A stretch of DNA of 64,000 nt from Pseudomonas fluorescens (GCF_002837185.1 NZ_KZ477995.1:1-64000), one strand, 5' to 3'. Counted from the stretch's first letter, positions 1 to 9,658 are shown. The notes: generated by a model from the letters alone, not told the origin. Program-made: numbers and translations.

Positions 1-4
1 AAAG

Positions 5-46
5 TGTCACCTATGTGAGTGCACTTTTTTGTAACCCATGTGGTTG
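5..46. repeat. Two imperfect 17-bp direct repeats, possible IS21-type end
   Basis: Two copies of a TGTnACCnATGTGnnTG motif start at 5 and 30, 25 bp apart, with 13 of 17 positions equal. Paired short direct repeats of this kind are typical of the termini of IS21-family elements. No transposase is visible in the window, so an element would have to lie to the left of position 1. This is a tentative reading. Confidence 0.35.
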
Positions 47-97
47 ACCCGTACATGCCCCACCACTCGGCACCTCGCTTAGGCTCGGTGTGCCCGC

Positions 98-199
98 AAT
101 CCGCCATGGATTTGGGGGGCCGCCGCCACGCGCCATCCATGGCGCGGGGCGGCTAAACCGGCATCCCTGCCGGTTTACCCCCCAAATCCATGGCGGATT
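98..199. repeat. Nested palindrome able to form a three-way junction
   Basis: The outer arms 98-119 and 178-199 are perfect 22-bp inverted copies. Inside the 58-bp loop are two more perfect hairpins, 129-136 with 139-146 and 154-163 with 168-177. The whole unit would fold as a stem carrying two side hairpins, in DNA or RNA. It contains no convincing coding sequence and no U-tract, so it does not look like a simple terminator. It may be a small mobile or REP-like element. Confidence 0.6.
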
Positions 200-240
200 A
201 CGGCCAGCGTGGTTTGACGGGGCGCCTAAGATCAAAAGCA

Positions 241-270
241 GATCAAGATCAAGATCAAGATCAAGATCAA
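241..270. repeat. GATCAA hexanucleotide tandem repeat
   Basis: Five perfect tandem GATCAA units, preceded by a diverged copy near 229-240. It lies between the nested palindrome and the pykA terminator, in a stretch with no gene I can support. A repeat of this kind could vary in copy number between strains. Confidence 0.8.
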
Positions 271-359
271 GAGCGGCTCGCTTCGCATTGTGGTTACCGT
301 AGGGGGCTGCGAACTGCAGTTGTGTAGGTAAATGCGCAGCGATGACGCCTTAAAATGCA

Positions 360-397
360 AAAAGCCCCGCCATTCTCATGGCGGGGCTTTTGTTTTT
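360..397 (-). terminator. Rho-independent terminator of pykA
   Basis: A 14-bp perfect stem (360-373 with 378-391) with a four-base loop. A-rich sequence lies on one side and T-rich on the other, so it can work on both strands. It lies 18 bp after the pykA stop codon. Confidence 0.85.
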
Positions 398-409
398 TCA
401 GCGTGTCAC

Positions 410-1861
410 TCAGTACTGCGGGTCGCCCACATGCAGGATCTTCATGCCATTGGTGCCACCGGTGGTGTGGTAGCTGTCGCCCTTGGTCAGGATGACCCAG
501 TCGCCTTTCTCTACGACGCCGCGTTTGACCAGCTCGTCGATGGCTTTCTGGCTGACTTCGTTCGGTGCCAGCGATGCTGGATCGAAAGGAATGGTGTACA
601 CGCCGCGGAACATCGCCGCGCGGGCCTGGGCTTCGCGGTGTGGGGTGAACGCGTAGATCGGCACCGAGGAACGGATGCGCGACATGATCAACGGCGTATA
701 GCCACTTTCGGTCAAGGCGATGATTGCCTTGACGCCCGGGAAGTGGTTGGCGGTGTACATGGCCGCCAGGGCGATGCTCTGGTCGCAGCTTTCGAAAACC
801 TTGCCGATGCGGTGGCTGGAGGTCTTGCTGGTGGGGTGCTTTTCAGCGCCGACGCAGATGCGCGCCATGGCCTGCACGGCCTCCAGTGGGTACGGGCCGG
901 CGGCGCTTTCAGCCGAGAGCATCACGGCGTCGGTGTAGTCGAGCACGGCGTTGGCCACGTCGGACACTTCGGCGCGGGTCGGCATCGGGTTCTGGATCAT
1001 CGACTCCATCATCTGGGTCGCAACGATCACCGCTTTGTTGTGGCGGCGTGCGTGCAGGATGATTTTCTTCTGGATACCGATCAGCTCGGCGTCGCCGATT
1101 TCCACGCCCAGGTCGCCACGGGCGACCATCACGGCGTCCGACGCCTTGATCAGGCCATCGAGGGTTTCGTCATCGGCCACGGCTTCGGCGCGTTCGATCT
1201 TCGCCACCAGCCAGGCGGTACCACCGGCTTCGTCGCGTAGTTTACGGGCGTATTCCATGTCGGCGGCGTCGCGCGGGAAGGACACGGCGAGGTAGTCCAC
1301 TTCCATCTCGGCGGCGAGCTTGATGTCGGCCTTGTCTTTTTCAGTCAGGGCCGGTGCGGTCAAGCCACCGCCGCGACGGTTGATGCCTTTGTGGTCGGAC
1401 AGCGGGCCGCCGATGATCACGGTGCAATGCAGTTCGGTCGGGGTCGCGGTGTCGACGCGCATGACCACGCGGCCGTCATCGAGCAGCAGTTCGTCGCCGA
1501 CGCCGCAGTCCTTGACCAGGTCCGGGTAGTCGATGCCGACGATGTCCTGGGTGCCTTCCGTCAGCGGATGGCTGGTGGAGAAGGTGAATTTGTCACCAAT
1601 CTTCAGCTCGATCCGCTTGTTGGCGAATTTGGCGATACGGATCTTCGGGCCTTGCAGGTCACCCAGCAGCGCCACGAAGCGGCCGTGTTTGGCGGCCAGG
1701 TCACGCACCAGCTTGGCGCGAGCCTTGTGCTCGTCCGGGGTGCCGTGGGAGAAGTTCAGACGGGCAACGTCCAAACCAGCCAGAATCAGCTGTTCGAGGA
1801 CTTCCGGCGAGTTGCTGGCCGGGCCAAGGGTGGCGACGATTTTGGTACGACGGACGGACAT
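410..1861 (-). CDS. pykA: Pyruvate kinase
   Basis: Converts phosphoenolpyruvate and ADP to pyruvate and ATP, the last step of lower glycolysis, in the cytosol. The 483-residue product begins with the family N-terminus RRTKIVATLGPAS and contains RLNFSHG, the LGDLQGPKIR segment, the active-site region VAKIERAEA followed by MVARGDLGVE, and the ATQMMESM helix. Length is normal for the PykA type. A good AGGAG ribosome site lies upstream of the ATG. It is transcribed alone and ends at a strong hairpin. Pseudomonads usually carry a second enzyme, PykF; the N-terminus and the neighbourhood (sbcB, mvaT and purU further on) fit PykA. Confidence 0.95.
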   Translation of the reverse strand: MSVRRTKIVATLGPASNSPEVLEQLILAGLDVARLNFSHGTPDEHKARAKLVRDLAAKHGRFVALLGDLQGPKIRIAKFANKRIELKIGDKFTFSTSHPLTEGTQDIVGIDYPDLVKDCGVGDELLLDDGRVVMRVDTATPTELHCTVIIGGPLSDHKGINRRGGGLTAPALTEKDKADIKLAAEMEVDYLAVSFPRDAADMEYARKLRDEAGGTAWLVAKIERAEAVADDETLDGLIKASDAVMVARGDLGVEIGDAELIGIQKKIILHARRHNKAVIVATQMMESMIQNPMPTRAEVSDVANAVLDYTDAVMLSAESAAGPYPLEAVQAMARICVGAEKHPTSKTSSHRIGKVFESCDQSIALAAMYTANHFPGVKAIIALTESGYTPLIMSRIRSSVPIYAFTPHREAQARAAMFRGVYTIPFDPASLAPNEVSQKAIDELVKRGVVEKGDWVILTKGDSYHTTGGTNGMKILHVGDPQY

Positions 1862-2035
1862 GCACAGACTCCTGAGTTCAAGCGCTGGGGAAGGCTACTA
1901 TGCTCTTTCGTTGTAGTCATTGTTCGTTTGCACTACTTATTGACGATCGGCTTGTTTTTGCTGCGGTTGAAAAGACGAACGCCCTTGAAGATTTTCGACG
2001 CGGGGTCGATACACTGCACAAGACAGGAGAACCCC

Positions 2036-2410
2036 ATGCGAATTTTGCTCGTTGCTGCCCTGGCCGTCAGTGTTGTCGGCTGCACCCGCTGGTCAATGGA
2101 TCACCATTTGAACAACGCTTACCGCGCCTATGGGGTGGGTGATTGTGCGCGGGTCACGCTGGAGTTGTCCCAGGTCGACCGCGAGAGCCGCACCCGCCGT
2201 TATGTGCAACCCGAGGTGTCGATGCTGCGCGGGCAGTGCCTGGAACGGCAGAAGCTGTTCGTCGATGCCGCGCAAACCTATCAATTCATCATCAGCCAAT
2301 ACCCGTCCAGCGAGTACGCTTACCGCGCCCGTGCCCGGCTCGATACCCTGCGCCAGTTGGGGCATTACTCCGGCGCAAGTGTGGCGCAACCACAGCCGTC
2401 GTCGCTGTAG
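2036..2410 (+). CDS. Small TPR-like lipoprotein
   Basis: A 124-residue predicted lipoprotein. The N-terminus is a short signal peptide ending in a VVGC lipobox, with Cys16 as the lipidated residue. The mature part is helical, with a YQFIISQYPSSEYAYRAR segment like one TPR unit of the BamD/YbgF type. The ATG follows an AGGAG ribosome site. It is divergent from pykA. The exact function is unknown; a role in envelope assembly is only an inference from the fold. Confidence 0.8.
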   Translation: MRILLVAALAVSVVGCTRWSMDHHLNNAYRAYGVGDCARVTLELSQVDRESRTRRYVQPEVSMLRGQCLERQKLFVDAAQTYQFIISQYPSSEYAYRARARLDTLRQLGHYSGASVAQPQPSSL

Positions 2411-2575
2411 TGATATTTGGCGTTTGATAACTGGCCTGGTGCCAGTCTTGGGCTATTCTTTGAATGTCTGTTTGTACAACTTTCTATTCAAAAGAATGCA
2501 ACGTCCGGATTCGGCAGCGGTCTGGTGACAACGGCTCGTTTCGAATCACTGGCTTTATGGGATGGCGACCTCACC

Positions 2576-2935
2576 ATGTTTATCGAACGACGGATCGAAC
2601 GGCATCAGTTGCCTTATTTCTTGCAGGTGTTCAATCGGCTTACGGACAAGCCAATCGGTTTTCTGGGCGACGTTTCCGAAGCCGGGCTGATGCTGATCAG
2701 CCAGTTACCGATGATGATCGGCGCCGACTTCGAGCTGCGCTTGAAGATTCCCGGGCCGCACGGCGAGTTACAGACCGTCGATCTTACCGCGACCTGTCTG
2801 TGGAGCCGTGAAGACGTCAACCCGCAGCATTACGACTCAGGGTTCCGCGTGCTCAATGCATGCGAAGAATACGCACAGCTGATCAGCGCCTTGTTGCATT
2901 ACTTCAGCTTCGATCCGCTACAGGCATCCGTCTGA
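2576..2935 (+). CDS. PilZ domain protein (c-di-GMP receptor)
   Basis: A 119-residue single PilZ domain. The c-di-GMP-binding signature is complete: RxxxR at residues 5-9 (with an extra Arg6) and DVSEAG at 32-37, matching D/NxSxxG. The ATG at 2576 was chosen because it opens directly onto the RxxxR motif; upstream in-frame codons give unconserved sequence. It should bind c-di-GMP in the cytosol and pass the signal to an unknown partner. It lies in the same direction as the lipoprotein gene, about 165 bp downstream. Confidence 0.85.
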   Translation: MFIERRIERHQLPYFLQVFNRLTDKPIGFLGDVSEAGLMLISQLPMMIGADFELRLKIPGPHGELQTVDLTATCLWSREDVNPQHYDSGFRVLNACEEYAQLISALLHYFSFDPLQASV

Positions 2936-2990
2936 ACAGCAGGTGCTGTCGGCTATGGCGGCTGTGTCCACCGTGGCCGTGCGCTTGCGT

Positions 2991-4322
2991 TCAGAACACG
3001 CCGGCTTTTTTCCAGCGCAGGTAACGCGTCACCAGCGCGGCGCCCAACGCTGACGGCAGGCTATCCAACACTGGCAGCCCATGGGCACCCAGGCGGTCAT
3101 GCAGCTGGTTGCGCGTGTTGAGGTAGTCAATTGCGCCGCTGTAGGCCAATGCTTCGGGCAGGGTTTGGACCGGGGCCTGGCGCAGTTGATCGAGTACGTC
3201 CTCTCGCAAGCTCGCGATCAGCACCCGATGGTGCCGGCCGATGCGCTTGATCGCACTCACCAGTGCTTCATCGTCTTCATCGCGCAGGTTGGTGACCACG
3301 ATTACCAATGCGCGGCGTTTTTGCCGAGCCAGCAATTGGCTGGCGGCGGCCTCGTAGTCAGCTGTCCTGCGTGTGCTTTGCAAGTCGTAGACCGCATTGA
3401 GCAAAACGTTCAACTGACCGCTGCCCTTGGCCGGCGCCAGGTAACGCGGCTGATCGCTGGCAAAGGTACACAACCCTACGGCATCGCCTTGGCGCAGGGC
3501 GACGTAACTCAGTAACAGGCAGGCATCCAGCGCGTGGTCGAAGTGGGACAACTCGTCGTCCTGGCTGCGCATGCGCCGGCCGCAATCGAGCATGAACACA
3601 ATCTGCTGATCACGCTCATCCTCATATTCGCGGGCAATCGGCGTGCGTTGTCGTGCCGTGGCTTTCCAGTCAATCTGACGCAGGCTGTCACCGTCGCGGA
3701 ACTCGCGTAATTGATGAAACTCCAGGCCCGGTCCACGTCGCTGATGCTGGCGTACACCCAGTTGGCTCAGCCAGTTATCCACCCCCTGCAAGTGCGCACC
3801 GGATAACCGCGCGAAGTCCGGGTACACGCGAGTGGCGTCCGGGACTTCTAGCCAGCGCCGCGCCGACCACAACCCCAAGGGGCTGGGCAAATGGATTTCG
3901 CAGCGGCTGAAGCTGAAATGCCCACGTCGCACGGGGCGCACGCGATAGCCCAACTCACCACGCTCGCCTGGGCGCAGCGAAATGGATTGCGGCAGGTTAT
4001 CCACAACCAGCCCGTCGGGCACGTGATCGAACACCTGCACGGTCAGCGGCTGTGGATAGTCGTGTTCCAGTGACAGGCGCACTTCTCCCCAGCGCCCCAA
4101 TGCGAGGCTACCGGGCAGCGTCCTGTGCACGCGTGCCGAAGGGCGGCGGCGTAACCGTATGGCATCGAGCATCGCCAGCAACAGCAGGGCCAATAGCAGC
4201 CCCCAGGCGATTGCGTGCAAGGTATCAGGCACCTTGAACTGCAAAGCCATCGACGCGCCCAGCAGGATACTGAGGGCCAACAGGACACCCAGCCAGGTCA
4301 GGAACAGACGGGTCGGTTTCAT
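2991..4322 (-). CDS. DUF58 domain membrane protein
   Basis: A 443-residue protein with two N-terminal membrane helices (about residues 5-50) and a cytosolic DUF58 domain. The domain carries the signature [20 protein letters not shown], followed by a von Willebrand A-like core beginning [11 protein letters not shown], where the usual DxSxS metal site is degenerate. DUF58 proteins are almost always encoded next to MoxR AAA ATPases, as here (7 bp downstream of it), and probably act as their adaptor or substrate. The ATG at 4322 is preferred over an upstream TTG. It is the last gene of a six-gene operon. Confidence 0.85.
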   Translation of the reverse strand: MKPTRLFLTWLGVLLALSILLGASMALQFKVPDTLHAIAWGLLLALLLLAMLDAIRLRRRPSARVHRTLPGSLALGRWGEVRLSLEHDYPQPLTVQVFDHVPDGLVVDNLPQSISLRPGERGELGYRVRPVRRGHFSFSRCEIHLPSPLGLWSARRWLEVPDATRVYPDFARLSGAHLQGVDNWLSQLGVRQHQRRGPGLEFHQLREFRDGDSLRQIDWKATARQRTPIAREYEDERDQQIVFMLDCGRRMRSQDDELSHFDHALDACLLLSYVALRQGDAVGLCTFASDQPRYLAPAKGSGQLNVLLNAVYDLQSTRRTADYEAAASQLLARQKRRALVIVVTNLRDEDDEALVSAIKRIGRHHRVLIASLREDVLDQLRQAPVQTLPEALAYSGAIDYLNTRNQLHDRLGAHGLPVLDSLPSALGAALVTRYLRWKKAGVF

Positions 4323-4329
4323 GCCGGCG

Positions 4330-5328
4330 CTACTGCCTGGGGGCCGCAATCTGGTCGAGCAACTGCTTGATCACCTGGTCCACCTCCAGGCCATCGATGT
4401 CCAGTTCGGGCGCGAGGCGTACGCGGTGACGCAGCACTGCCAGGGCGCATCCCTTGACGTCATCCGGGGTCACGAAGTCGCCGCCGCGCAACAGCGCACG
4501 GGCACGGGCGCCGCGAATCAGGGCGATAGAGGCCCGTGGGCCGGCGCCGATAGTCAAGCCTGGCCAACTGCGCGTGGCCCGCGCCAGGCGTACGGCATAG
4601 TCGAGCACCTGTTCATCCAGAGGCATGCCGCTGGCGATCTGCTGCATCTGTACCACGTCTACGGCCTGCAGCACGGTACGCAAAGGTTGCACATCGAGCA
4701 TGTCGGCCCTGGACGAGCGGGTCACTTCGCGCACCATGTCCACTTCCTGTTGGGCGTCGGGATAGTCCATGCGCACCTTGAGCATGAAGCGGTCCAGCTC
4801 AGCTTCGGGCAGCGGGTAGGTGCCTTCCTGCTCGATCGGGTTCTGGGTGGCAAGCACCATGAACGGCGCGCCGATGGGTAAGGCCTCGCCCTCCAGGGTG
4901 ACCTGGCGCTCCTGCATGGCTTCGAGCAGTGCGGCCTGGGTCTTGGCCGGGGCGCGGTTGATCTCGTCGGCCAGCAGCAAGTGGGTGAACAACGGCCCCT
5001 TGCGCAGCTTGAACTGTTCGGTCTGCAGGTCGTATACCGCGTGGCCGGTGACATCGCTGGGCATCAGGTCCGGCGTGAACTGGATGCGTGCGAAATCGCC
5101 GCCGAAGCAACGGGCCAACGCACGCACCAGCAACGTTTTGCCTAGGCCGGGTACACCTTCTAGCAGCACATGCCCACCTGCAATCAACGCAGTGAGCACG
5201 TCATCGATCACCGCGTCCTGGCCAATGACTGCCTTGCGTAATTCAATGCGCAGGGCCTGGGCCTGTTGGCTGGCGTTTTGGATAGTATTTTCTGCGGTCA
5301 GGGTTGTGGCCGTTGGAGAGTCGCTCAT
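4330..5328 (-). CDS. MoxR-family AAA+ ATPase
   Basis: A 332-residue AAA+ chaperone-like ATPase. Walker A is GVPGLGKT near residue 50 and Walker B is [23 protein letters not shown]. Sensor 1 lies in [23 protein letters not shown], the typical MoxR motif. MoxR ATPases mature or activate protein complexes together with VWA/DUF58 partners. Its ATG overlaps the stop of the upstream DUF4350 gene as ATGA, which indicates translational coupling. The physiological target is not known from sequence. Confidence 0.9.
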   Translation of the reverse strand: MSDSPTATTLTAENTIQNASQQAQALRIELRKAVIGQDAVIDDVLTALIAGGHVLLEGVPGLGKTLLVRALARCFGGDFARIQFTPDLMPSDVTGHAVYDLQTEQFKLRKGPLFTHLLLADEINRAPAKTQAALLEAMQERQVTLEGEALPIGAPFMVLATQNPIEQEGTYPLPEAELDRFMLKVRMDYPDAQQEVDMVREVTRSSRADMLDVQPLRTVLQAVDVVQMQQIASGMPLDEQVLDYAVRLARATRSWPGLTIGAGPRASIALIRGARARALLRGGDFVTPDDVKGCALAVLRHRVRLAPELDIDGLEVDQVIKQLLDQIAAPRQ

Positions 5329-6482
5329 AGGGCATTCCTGAGTTTTTGCAGGCACGCCACCTGGCGGCTGAAATCGGCGCTGGAGAGCCGTTTCAGCGCA
5401 GGTGCGCCGAGTGCCTGGCGGATGATAGGGGAGGGTTGTCGCGTCAGGTGTTCCAGCACCTGGCATTGGTCTGCCGTGTCGAGGTGTTCAAAGCCGGGGT
5501 GACGGCGCCGTGCGGTGCGCAGCAGGTCCTGCTGCAAGGCTTGCAGCAAGGCGCCCTGGCCGCTGCGGCGTAGCAGGAAGTCGGCGCTGGCGCGCAAATG
5601 CTCCTGTAGCTGTCGACGCGCCTTGGGCGCCGGCGCCAGGATCGGGCCCTGGCGCATGCCGGCGTGCCAGAGTGCCAGGGCAATCAGTGCGACCAGCGCG
5701 ACGAGGGCCTGGGGGAAGTAACGGACCAGCAGGGTAAGCAGGTTGTCCGCATCGCTATTGAACAGCAGGGTGACGTCGGTGCCCTGGTTCAGGTACCACA
5801 GCAACCAGGCGTTGTCGTGTTTGCCGATATCTGGAGTTTTCCACAGGTCGCTGTCGGTGAGCACCGTGACGCGGCCTGACCCGAGGTCAAGTTGCATCAG
5901 ATGGCTGGACTGGACGCTGTTGGCTGAAAACTGCGCCAGGTGCCTGGGGTCCGTCAGGTTGAAGGCGGTGTCGAAACTGAAATACGCCGGCGCGGTTTCA
6001 TTGTCGACATACAGTTTGGTGAGGTCCGGCGCGATTTTTTTGCGCGGTGGCGCCGGCTCGTCGAAGTCATCGCTGAAGGTCTGGCGAAGATTGAGACGAT
6101 CGAGCAGCAGGTCGCCGCTTTTGCCGGTCTCTTCATCCCATATCGCCTCGGCCACCAGCAGCAGGTGCCCCCCGGCTTTTGCCCACGCCAGCAGTTGTTC
6201 GACCTGGCGTGGGCTCATGTTGCCACGCTCCCCCAGCAACAGCAGGCTATGGCCCGGGGCGGGCAAGTCCGCAAGCCGCTCAAGCCCGTTGGCATGCGCC
6301 ACCGTCAAGCCTTGCTGCCCCAGGAAATGCTCGGCCGCCAAATAGGGATTGGCCAGTGCCTCCGGCGACGGGCCGCGGTCCACCACCTCCTCATAAGGAA
6401 TTGCCTTGTGCCAGGCATACAGGCCGCCCGCTCCCAACAGGCAAGCCAGCAGCGCGGCTATCCACAGTAATGGCCGGTTCAT
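5325..6482 (-). CDS. DUF4350 membrane protein
   Basis: A 385-residue protein with an N-terminal membrane helix (about residues 6-25), a periplasmic DUF4350 domain that includes a GHSLLLLGERGNMS segment, a second membrane helix around 255-275 and a cytosolic C-terminal tail. DUF4350 proteins occur in MoxR-DUF58-DUF4129 operons; their biochemical role is undefined. Both ends overlap neighbouring genes by ATGA junctions, so it is produced together with them. Confidence 0.8.
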   Translation of the reverse strand: MNRPLLWIAALLACLLGAGGLYAWHKAIPYEEVVDRGPSPEALANPYLAAEHFLGQQGLTVAHANGLERLADLPAPGHSLLLLGERGNMSPRQVEQLLAWAKAGGHLLLVAEAIWDEETGKSGDLLLDRLNLRQTFSDDFDEPAPPRKKIAPDLTKLYVDNETAPAYFSFDTAFNLTDPRHLAQFSANSVQSSHLMQLDLGSGRVTVLTDSDLWKTPDIGKHDNAWLLWYLNQGTDVTLLFNSDADNLLTLLVRYFPQALVALVALIALALWHAGMRQGPILAPAPKARRQLQEHLRASADFLLRRSGQGALLQALQQDLLRTARRRHPGFEHLDTADQCQVLEHLTRQPSPIIRQALGAPALKRLSSADFSRQVACLQKLRNAL

Positions 6483-8008
6483 TGGCTGGTCCTGCTACTG
6501 AAGAGTGCGCGCCAATCGCTGCACAGCTTTTGCCGGGCGGTATCGGGAGGCAGTCGATGGCCGTAGGCGAGGTTTTGCCAGTGATCAGTCAATTCGCGAC
6601 TGAATGCCAGCAACTGCGGTTGCTGCAAATGATCAATGCGCTCCAGCACCTGGCCCTCGGTGTCGGCACCTTTGAGTGGCAGGTTGAATTCGTGCAGCAG
6701 TCGGCTGAGCAGGCCGCGATACAGCAAGCCAAGGGCTTCGCGCGGTTGGGTGGGCCACAGCTGTTCGGCGGCGCTGGCGATATCATCGGGCAACGTCTGG
6801 ATCCCCACTTCCAGGCCGAACAACTGGGCAGGCGCAGGTTTTGCGGTTTTGGGTTGAGGTCGCCGCCTGCGGCTGACAAACGTGCGCAGCCATTCACGGT
6901 AGCGCCACATCACCAGGGCCAGCCCGCCAATCACCACGCTCCATAGCAGTATCTCCAAGCCTTGGGCCAAGTGCTTGAAGGCATCGCTGTTGAAGTTGTC
7001 GAGCAATTGCTGGAGCCAGCCAGGTAATTTACCGTCGCCGTGGGTTTTGCGGGCCGTGGCGGGTTTTTCCTCGCCAAAACGATAACGGGTGACGGTTTCC
7101 TGATTCTTGAACGGCGGGCTTTCCAGTGATGCTTTGATCGACTGCTTGGCCGCCTGGGTACTGAGTGGCTTCGGATCAGCGGTTTGATCGGCCAGCGCCG
7201 ATGGGCTCAGTTGCACCAGTGTGAGACCGACGACCAGCAGCAACAGCGGTACGACGCTGCTCAGGCGTTGGCGCAACCGGCGAAATACCAGTTCCAGGTC
7301 CCAGGCCTCCAGGGCGGTGCGACGGTTGAGATACAGGCTGAAACCGCAGGCGACGTAGATGGGTTCCCAGAACACCAGCACCAGCGCATAGAAAGCGTTG
7401 CTCAGGTGTTCCAGCCATAGCCCCTGCGGGCCTGTCGCCAGTACCAGCCGCTGCCAGTCCCACTCCAGTTCGACCTGTTCCGGGATGAATAGGTAGAACA
7501 GCGCCATGCACCCGAACCACAGGCCGATCTCCAAATGCACCCCGATGATCGTCAACCAGCGCGGGGCACCTGCATTGCGCTGTTGCAGTACGCCCAGGCG
7601 CTGTTGACGCACTGGCCCATCCAGGCCTTCGAGCTGGCTCACCGGCAGCATGAAGCTGCGGCTCAGGCTCAGCCGGCGCCAGGTCAGGCTGGCAAACAGT
7701 TGCCCCTTGAGCAGGCGTGGCCACTGGCGAACGGCCTGTTTCAGGCTCGGCGTTTCACCGAACAAGGCCTTGGAAAGAACGTATAAGGGTAAGCGTTCGA
7801 AGGCGGGCTTCAGCCACCAGAACAGGAATAGGGCGTAAGACGGGTACTGCCACAGCAATGCGGTGAGCAGAATAAACACAGGCAGGCTGACCAGGGCCCA
7901 ACTGCTCATCAGCACTGCACGATGTTCCCGGGCCATCAGTACGCCGAGGTCCATGGCTTCCCAGGAGGTACGCGGGCGGATCACCACGCTGGCGTCAGTC
8001 AGGCGCAT
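6479..8008 (-). CDS. DUF4129 multi-pass membrane protein
   Basis: A 509-residue integral membrane protein. About four to five hydrophobic segments fall in the first 270 residues and another around 340-360. A C-terminal cytosolic DUF4129 region is recognised by the REALGLLYRGLLSRL helix. In other bacteria this domain is often fused to a transglutaminase; here it stands alone. It overlaps the SpoIIM-like gene by 14 bp upstream and the DUF4350 gene by 4 bp downstream. Confidence 0.8.
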   Translation of the reverse strand: MRLTDASVVIRPRTSWEAMDLGVLMAREHRAVLMSSWALVSLPVFILLTALLWQYPSYALFLFWWLKPAFERLPLYVLSKALFGETPSLKQAVRQWPRLLKGQLFASLTWRRLSLSRSFMLPVSQLEGLDGPVRQQRLGVLQQRNAGAPRWLTIIGVHLEIGLWFGCMALFYLFIPEQVELEWDWQRLVLATGPQGLWLEHLSNAFYALVLVFWEPIYVACGFSLYLNRRTALEAWDLELVFRRLRQRLSSVVPLLLLVVGLTLVQLSPSALADQTADPKPLSTQAAKQSIKASLESPPFKNQETVTRYRFGEEKPATARKTHGDGKLPGWLQQLLDNFNSDAFKHLAQGLEILLWSVVIGGLALVMWRYREWLRTFVSRRRRPQPKTAKPAPAQLFGLEVGIQTLPDDIASAAEQLWPTQPREALGLLYRGLLSRLLHEFNLPLKGADTEGQVLERIDHLQQPQLLAFSRELTDHWQNLAYGHRLPPDTARQKLCSDWRALFSSRTSQ

Positions 8009-8969
8009 GGCGAGTCCGGCCAGCGAAGATCAGGTAGGCGGCCACCAGCAACCACAGTGCGCTGCCCACCAGGTATTTGATCCAGGGCGCAATGCTCGTG
8101 GTGGATGACCAGTAGGCTTCGATGAACGCTGCGATCAGCAGGAACACCATGACCCCGCAGAGCATCTGCACGCTTTTACGGGCCGTCAGGCGCAGGGATT
8201 CGCTACGTGCCAGGGGCCCTGGCGCGATCAGTGACCAGCCCAGTTGCAGGCCTGCCGCACCGGCCAGTGCGATGGCGCTGAGTTCGAAGGCACCATGGCC
8301 GATCACGAATGACCAGAAGGTCTGGCCGTAGCCGATTTCACTCAGGTGTCCGGAGACGGCCCCGATGATCAAGCCGTTGAATATCAGGAAGAACACGCTG
8401 CCCAGGCCGAACAGCAAGCCGGCGGCAAAGGTCTGGAAGGCGATGCCGATGTTGTGCATCACGTAGTAGCCAAACATCATCCAGTCTTCGCTGGCGGCGC
8501 GTTCGGCCGCGCGGCCCAGGCGACTGGCGGCGGGGTCGTACATGCTTTGCATCTCGGCCACCTGTTGCGGGCTGACGATGCTGTAGATCAGGTCGGGGAA
8601 CAGGTAGACCAACAGGGCTATGCCCAGCAGGCTGCCAAAGAACAGCAGGCTGGCGATCAGTACGAAGCGCCATTGTTCACGCACCAGGCGCGGGAAGTCG
8701 GCGAGGATGAAAGCCAGCACGTTCGCTGTCGTTTGGCTGCGATGGCGATACAGTTGTTGGTGCCCGCGCAGCGCCAGTTGTTGCAGGCGGTCCACCAGGT
8801 AGCTGCTGTAGCCGCGTTCCTGGGCCAGGGCCAGGTGTTGGCACAGGCGTCGATATTGATGAGGGAAGTCGGCCACCTCGGTGGCTTTGCCTCGCTCCAG
8901 CTGGTTCAGCTGTTCGGCGAACGTCTGCCATTGCTGCTGGTGCCGACTTTCAAAAAGGCTCTGCTTCAT
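7995..8969 (-). CDS. Stage II sporulation protein M (SpoIIM/DUF95) family membrane protein
   Basis: A 324-residue protein with a helical cytosolic N-terminus (about 1-105) and five or six membrane helices. The family segment YYVMHNIGIAFQTFAAGLLFG is interrupted here only by its normal variation. In non-sporulating bacteria such homologues are found beside RDD and MoxR genes and have no sporulation role. Its start overlaps the RDD gene stop (ATGA). Confidence 0.85.
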   Translation of the reverse strand: MKQSLFESRHQQQWQTFAEQLNQLERGKATEVADFPHQYRRLCQHLALAQERGYSSYLVDRLQQLALRGHQQLYRHRSQTTANVLAFILADFPRLVREQWRFVLIASLLFFGSLLGIALLVYLFPDLIYSIVSPQQVAEMQSMYDPAASRLGRAAERAASEDWMMFGYYVMHNIGIAFQTFAAGLLFGLGSVFFLIFNGLIIGAVSGHLSEIGYGQTFWSFVIGHGAFELSAIALAGAAGLQLGWSLIAPGPLARSESLRLTARKSVQMLCGVMVFLLIAAFIEAYWSSTTSIAPWIKYLVGSALWLLVAAYLIFAGRTRHAPD

Positions 8970-9658
8970 GTAGGCCCCAACAAACCATGGGCCACACCGT
9001 TGAGTTGCTCCACGGCGCGGGCTGGAGACACCTGCAAGGGCGCCGCGAGGATTGCAGCCAGTTCATGCACCCGCTCGACAGACAGGTCCGCCTGGCGTTC
9101 GGCGAAACCGAGGATGGCCCGCTGTTCGCTCAGTTCCAGCGCGAAGGGCAGGCGCAGGGGGGCTGCTTGAGGTATGGGCGGGCGGGCCAGCGACTGTTCG
9201 CGATAAACCACCAGCGTACCCGCTGCCAGATCGCCGAGCCGCTTGAAGTGCGGGTGTTGCAGGCAACTGATGGCGCCGAAGAAGTAGCCGAAGGGCAACA
9301 TGTCGACAAAACGCAGGAGGTTGCGGATCAGTGACGCCGACCAGCCGATGGCGGTGCCGTCGTCCTGTACCACCCGCAGGCCCATGACCTGCTTGCCAGG
9401 CGAACAGCCCTGGTTGAGCACTTCGAACAGCACCATGTACCACCAGCTGATCAGGAACAGCAGCAGCGCGCCCAGGCCAAGCCCGAGGTTGCCAAGCAGC
9501 GCCAGGGGCACAAGCAGGATGCCCATGATCACGCCACGCGCGAGCAGATCGAAGGCGTAGGCCAATGCCCTTGGCGCGAGGCCGGCAGGGCGCAAGGGCA
9601 GGTCGATACCCTCGGGGGTCTCGATCTGGTAGCAGGTATCCAGAGGAGCTGTTGGCAT
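8966..9658 (-). CDS. RDD family membrane protein
   Basis: A 230-residue protein. The family's Arg and Asp-Asp residues appear as RALAYAFDLLARG in helix 1 and RVVQDDGT after helix 2, followed by NLLRFVDMLPFGY. It has three to four membrane helices and a cytosolic tail. The ATG at 9658 is chosen for its AAGGA ribosome site; a longer in-frame extension upstream is unconserved. It is the first gene of the six-gene operon, so the promoter should lie in 9659-9825, shared divergently with sbcB. Confidence 0.85.
   Translation of the reverse strand: MPTAPLDTCYQIETPEGIDLPLRPAGLAPRALAYAFDLLARGVIMGILLVPLALLGNLGLGLGALLLFLISWWYMVLFEVLNQGCSPGKQVMGLRVVQDDGTAIGWSASLIRNLLRFVDMLPFGYFFGAISCLQHPHFKRLGDLAAGTLVVYREQSLARPPIPQAAPLRLPFALELSEQRAILGFAERQADLSVERVHELAAILAAPLQVSPARAVEQLNGVAHGLLGPT

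Noticed and set aside
241..270. CRISPR or regulatory array
   Set aside because: Units are only 6 bp and contiguous, with no spacers; it is a simple tandem repeat.
332..1240. A 302-codon plus-strand open frame
   Set aside because: Antisense to pykA and running through the pykA terminator.
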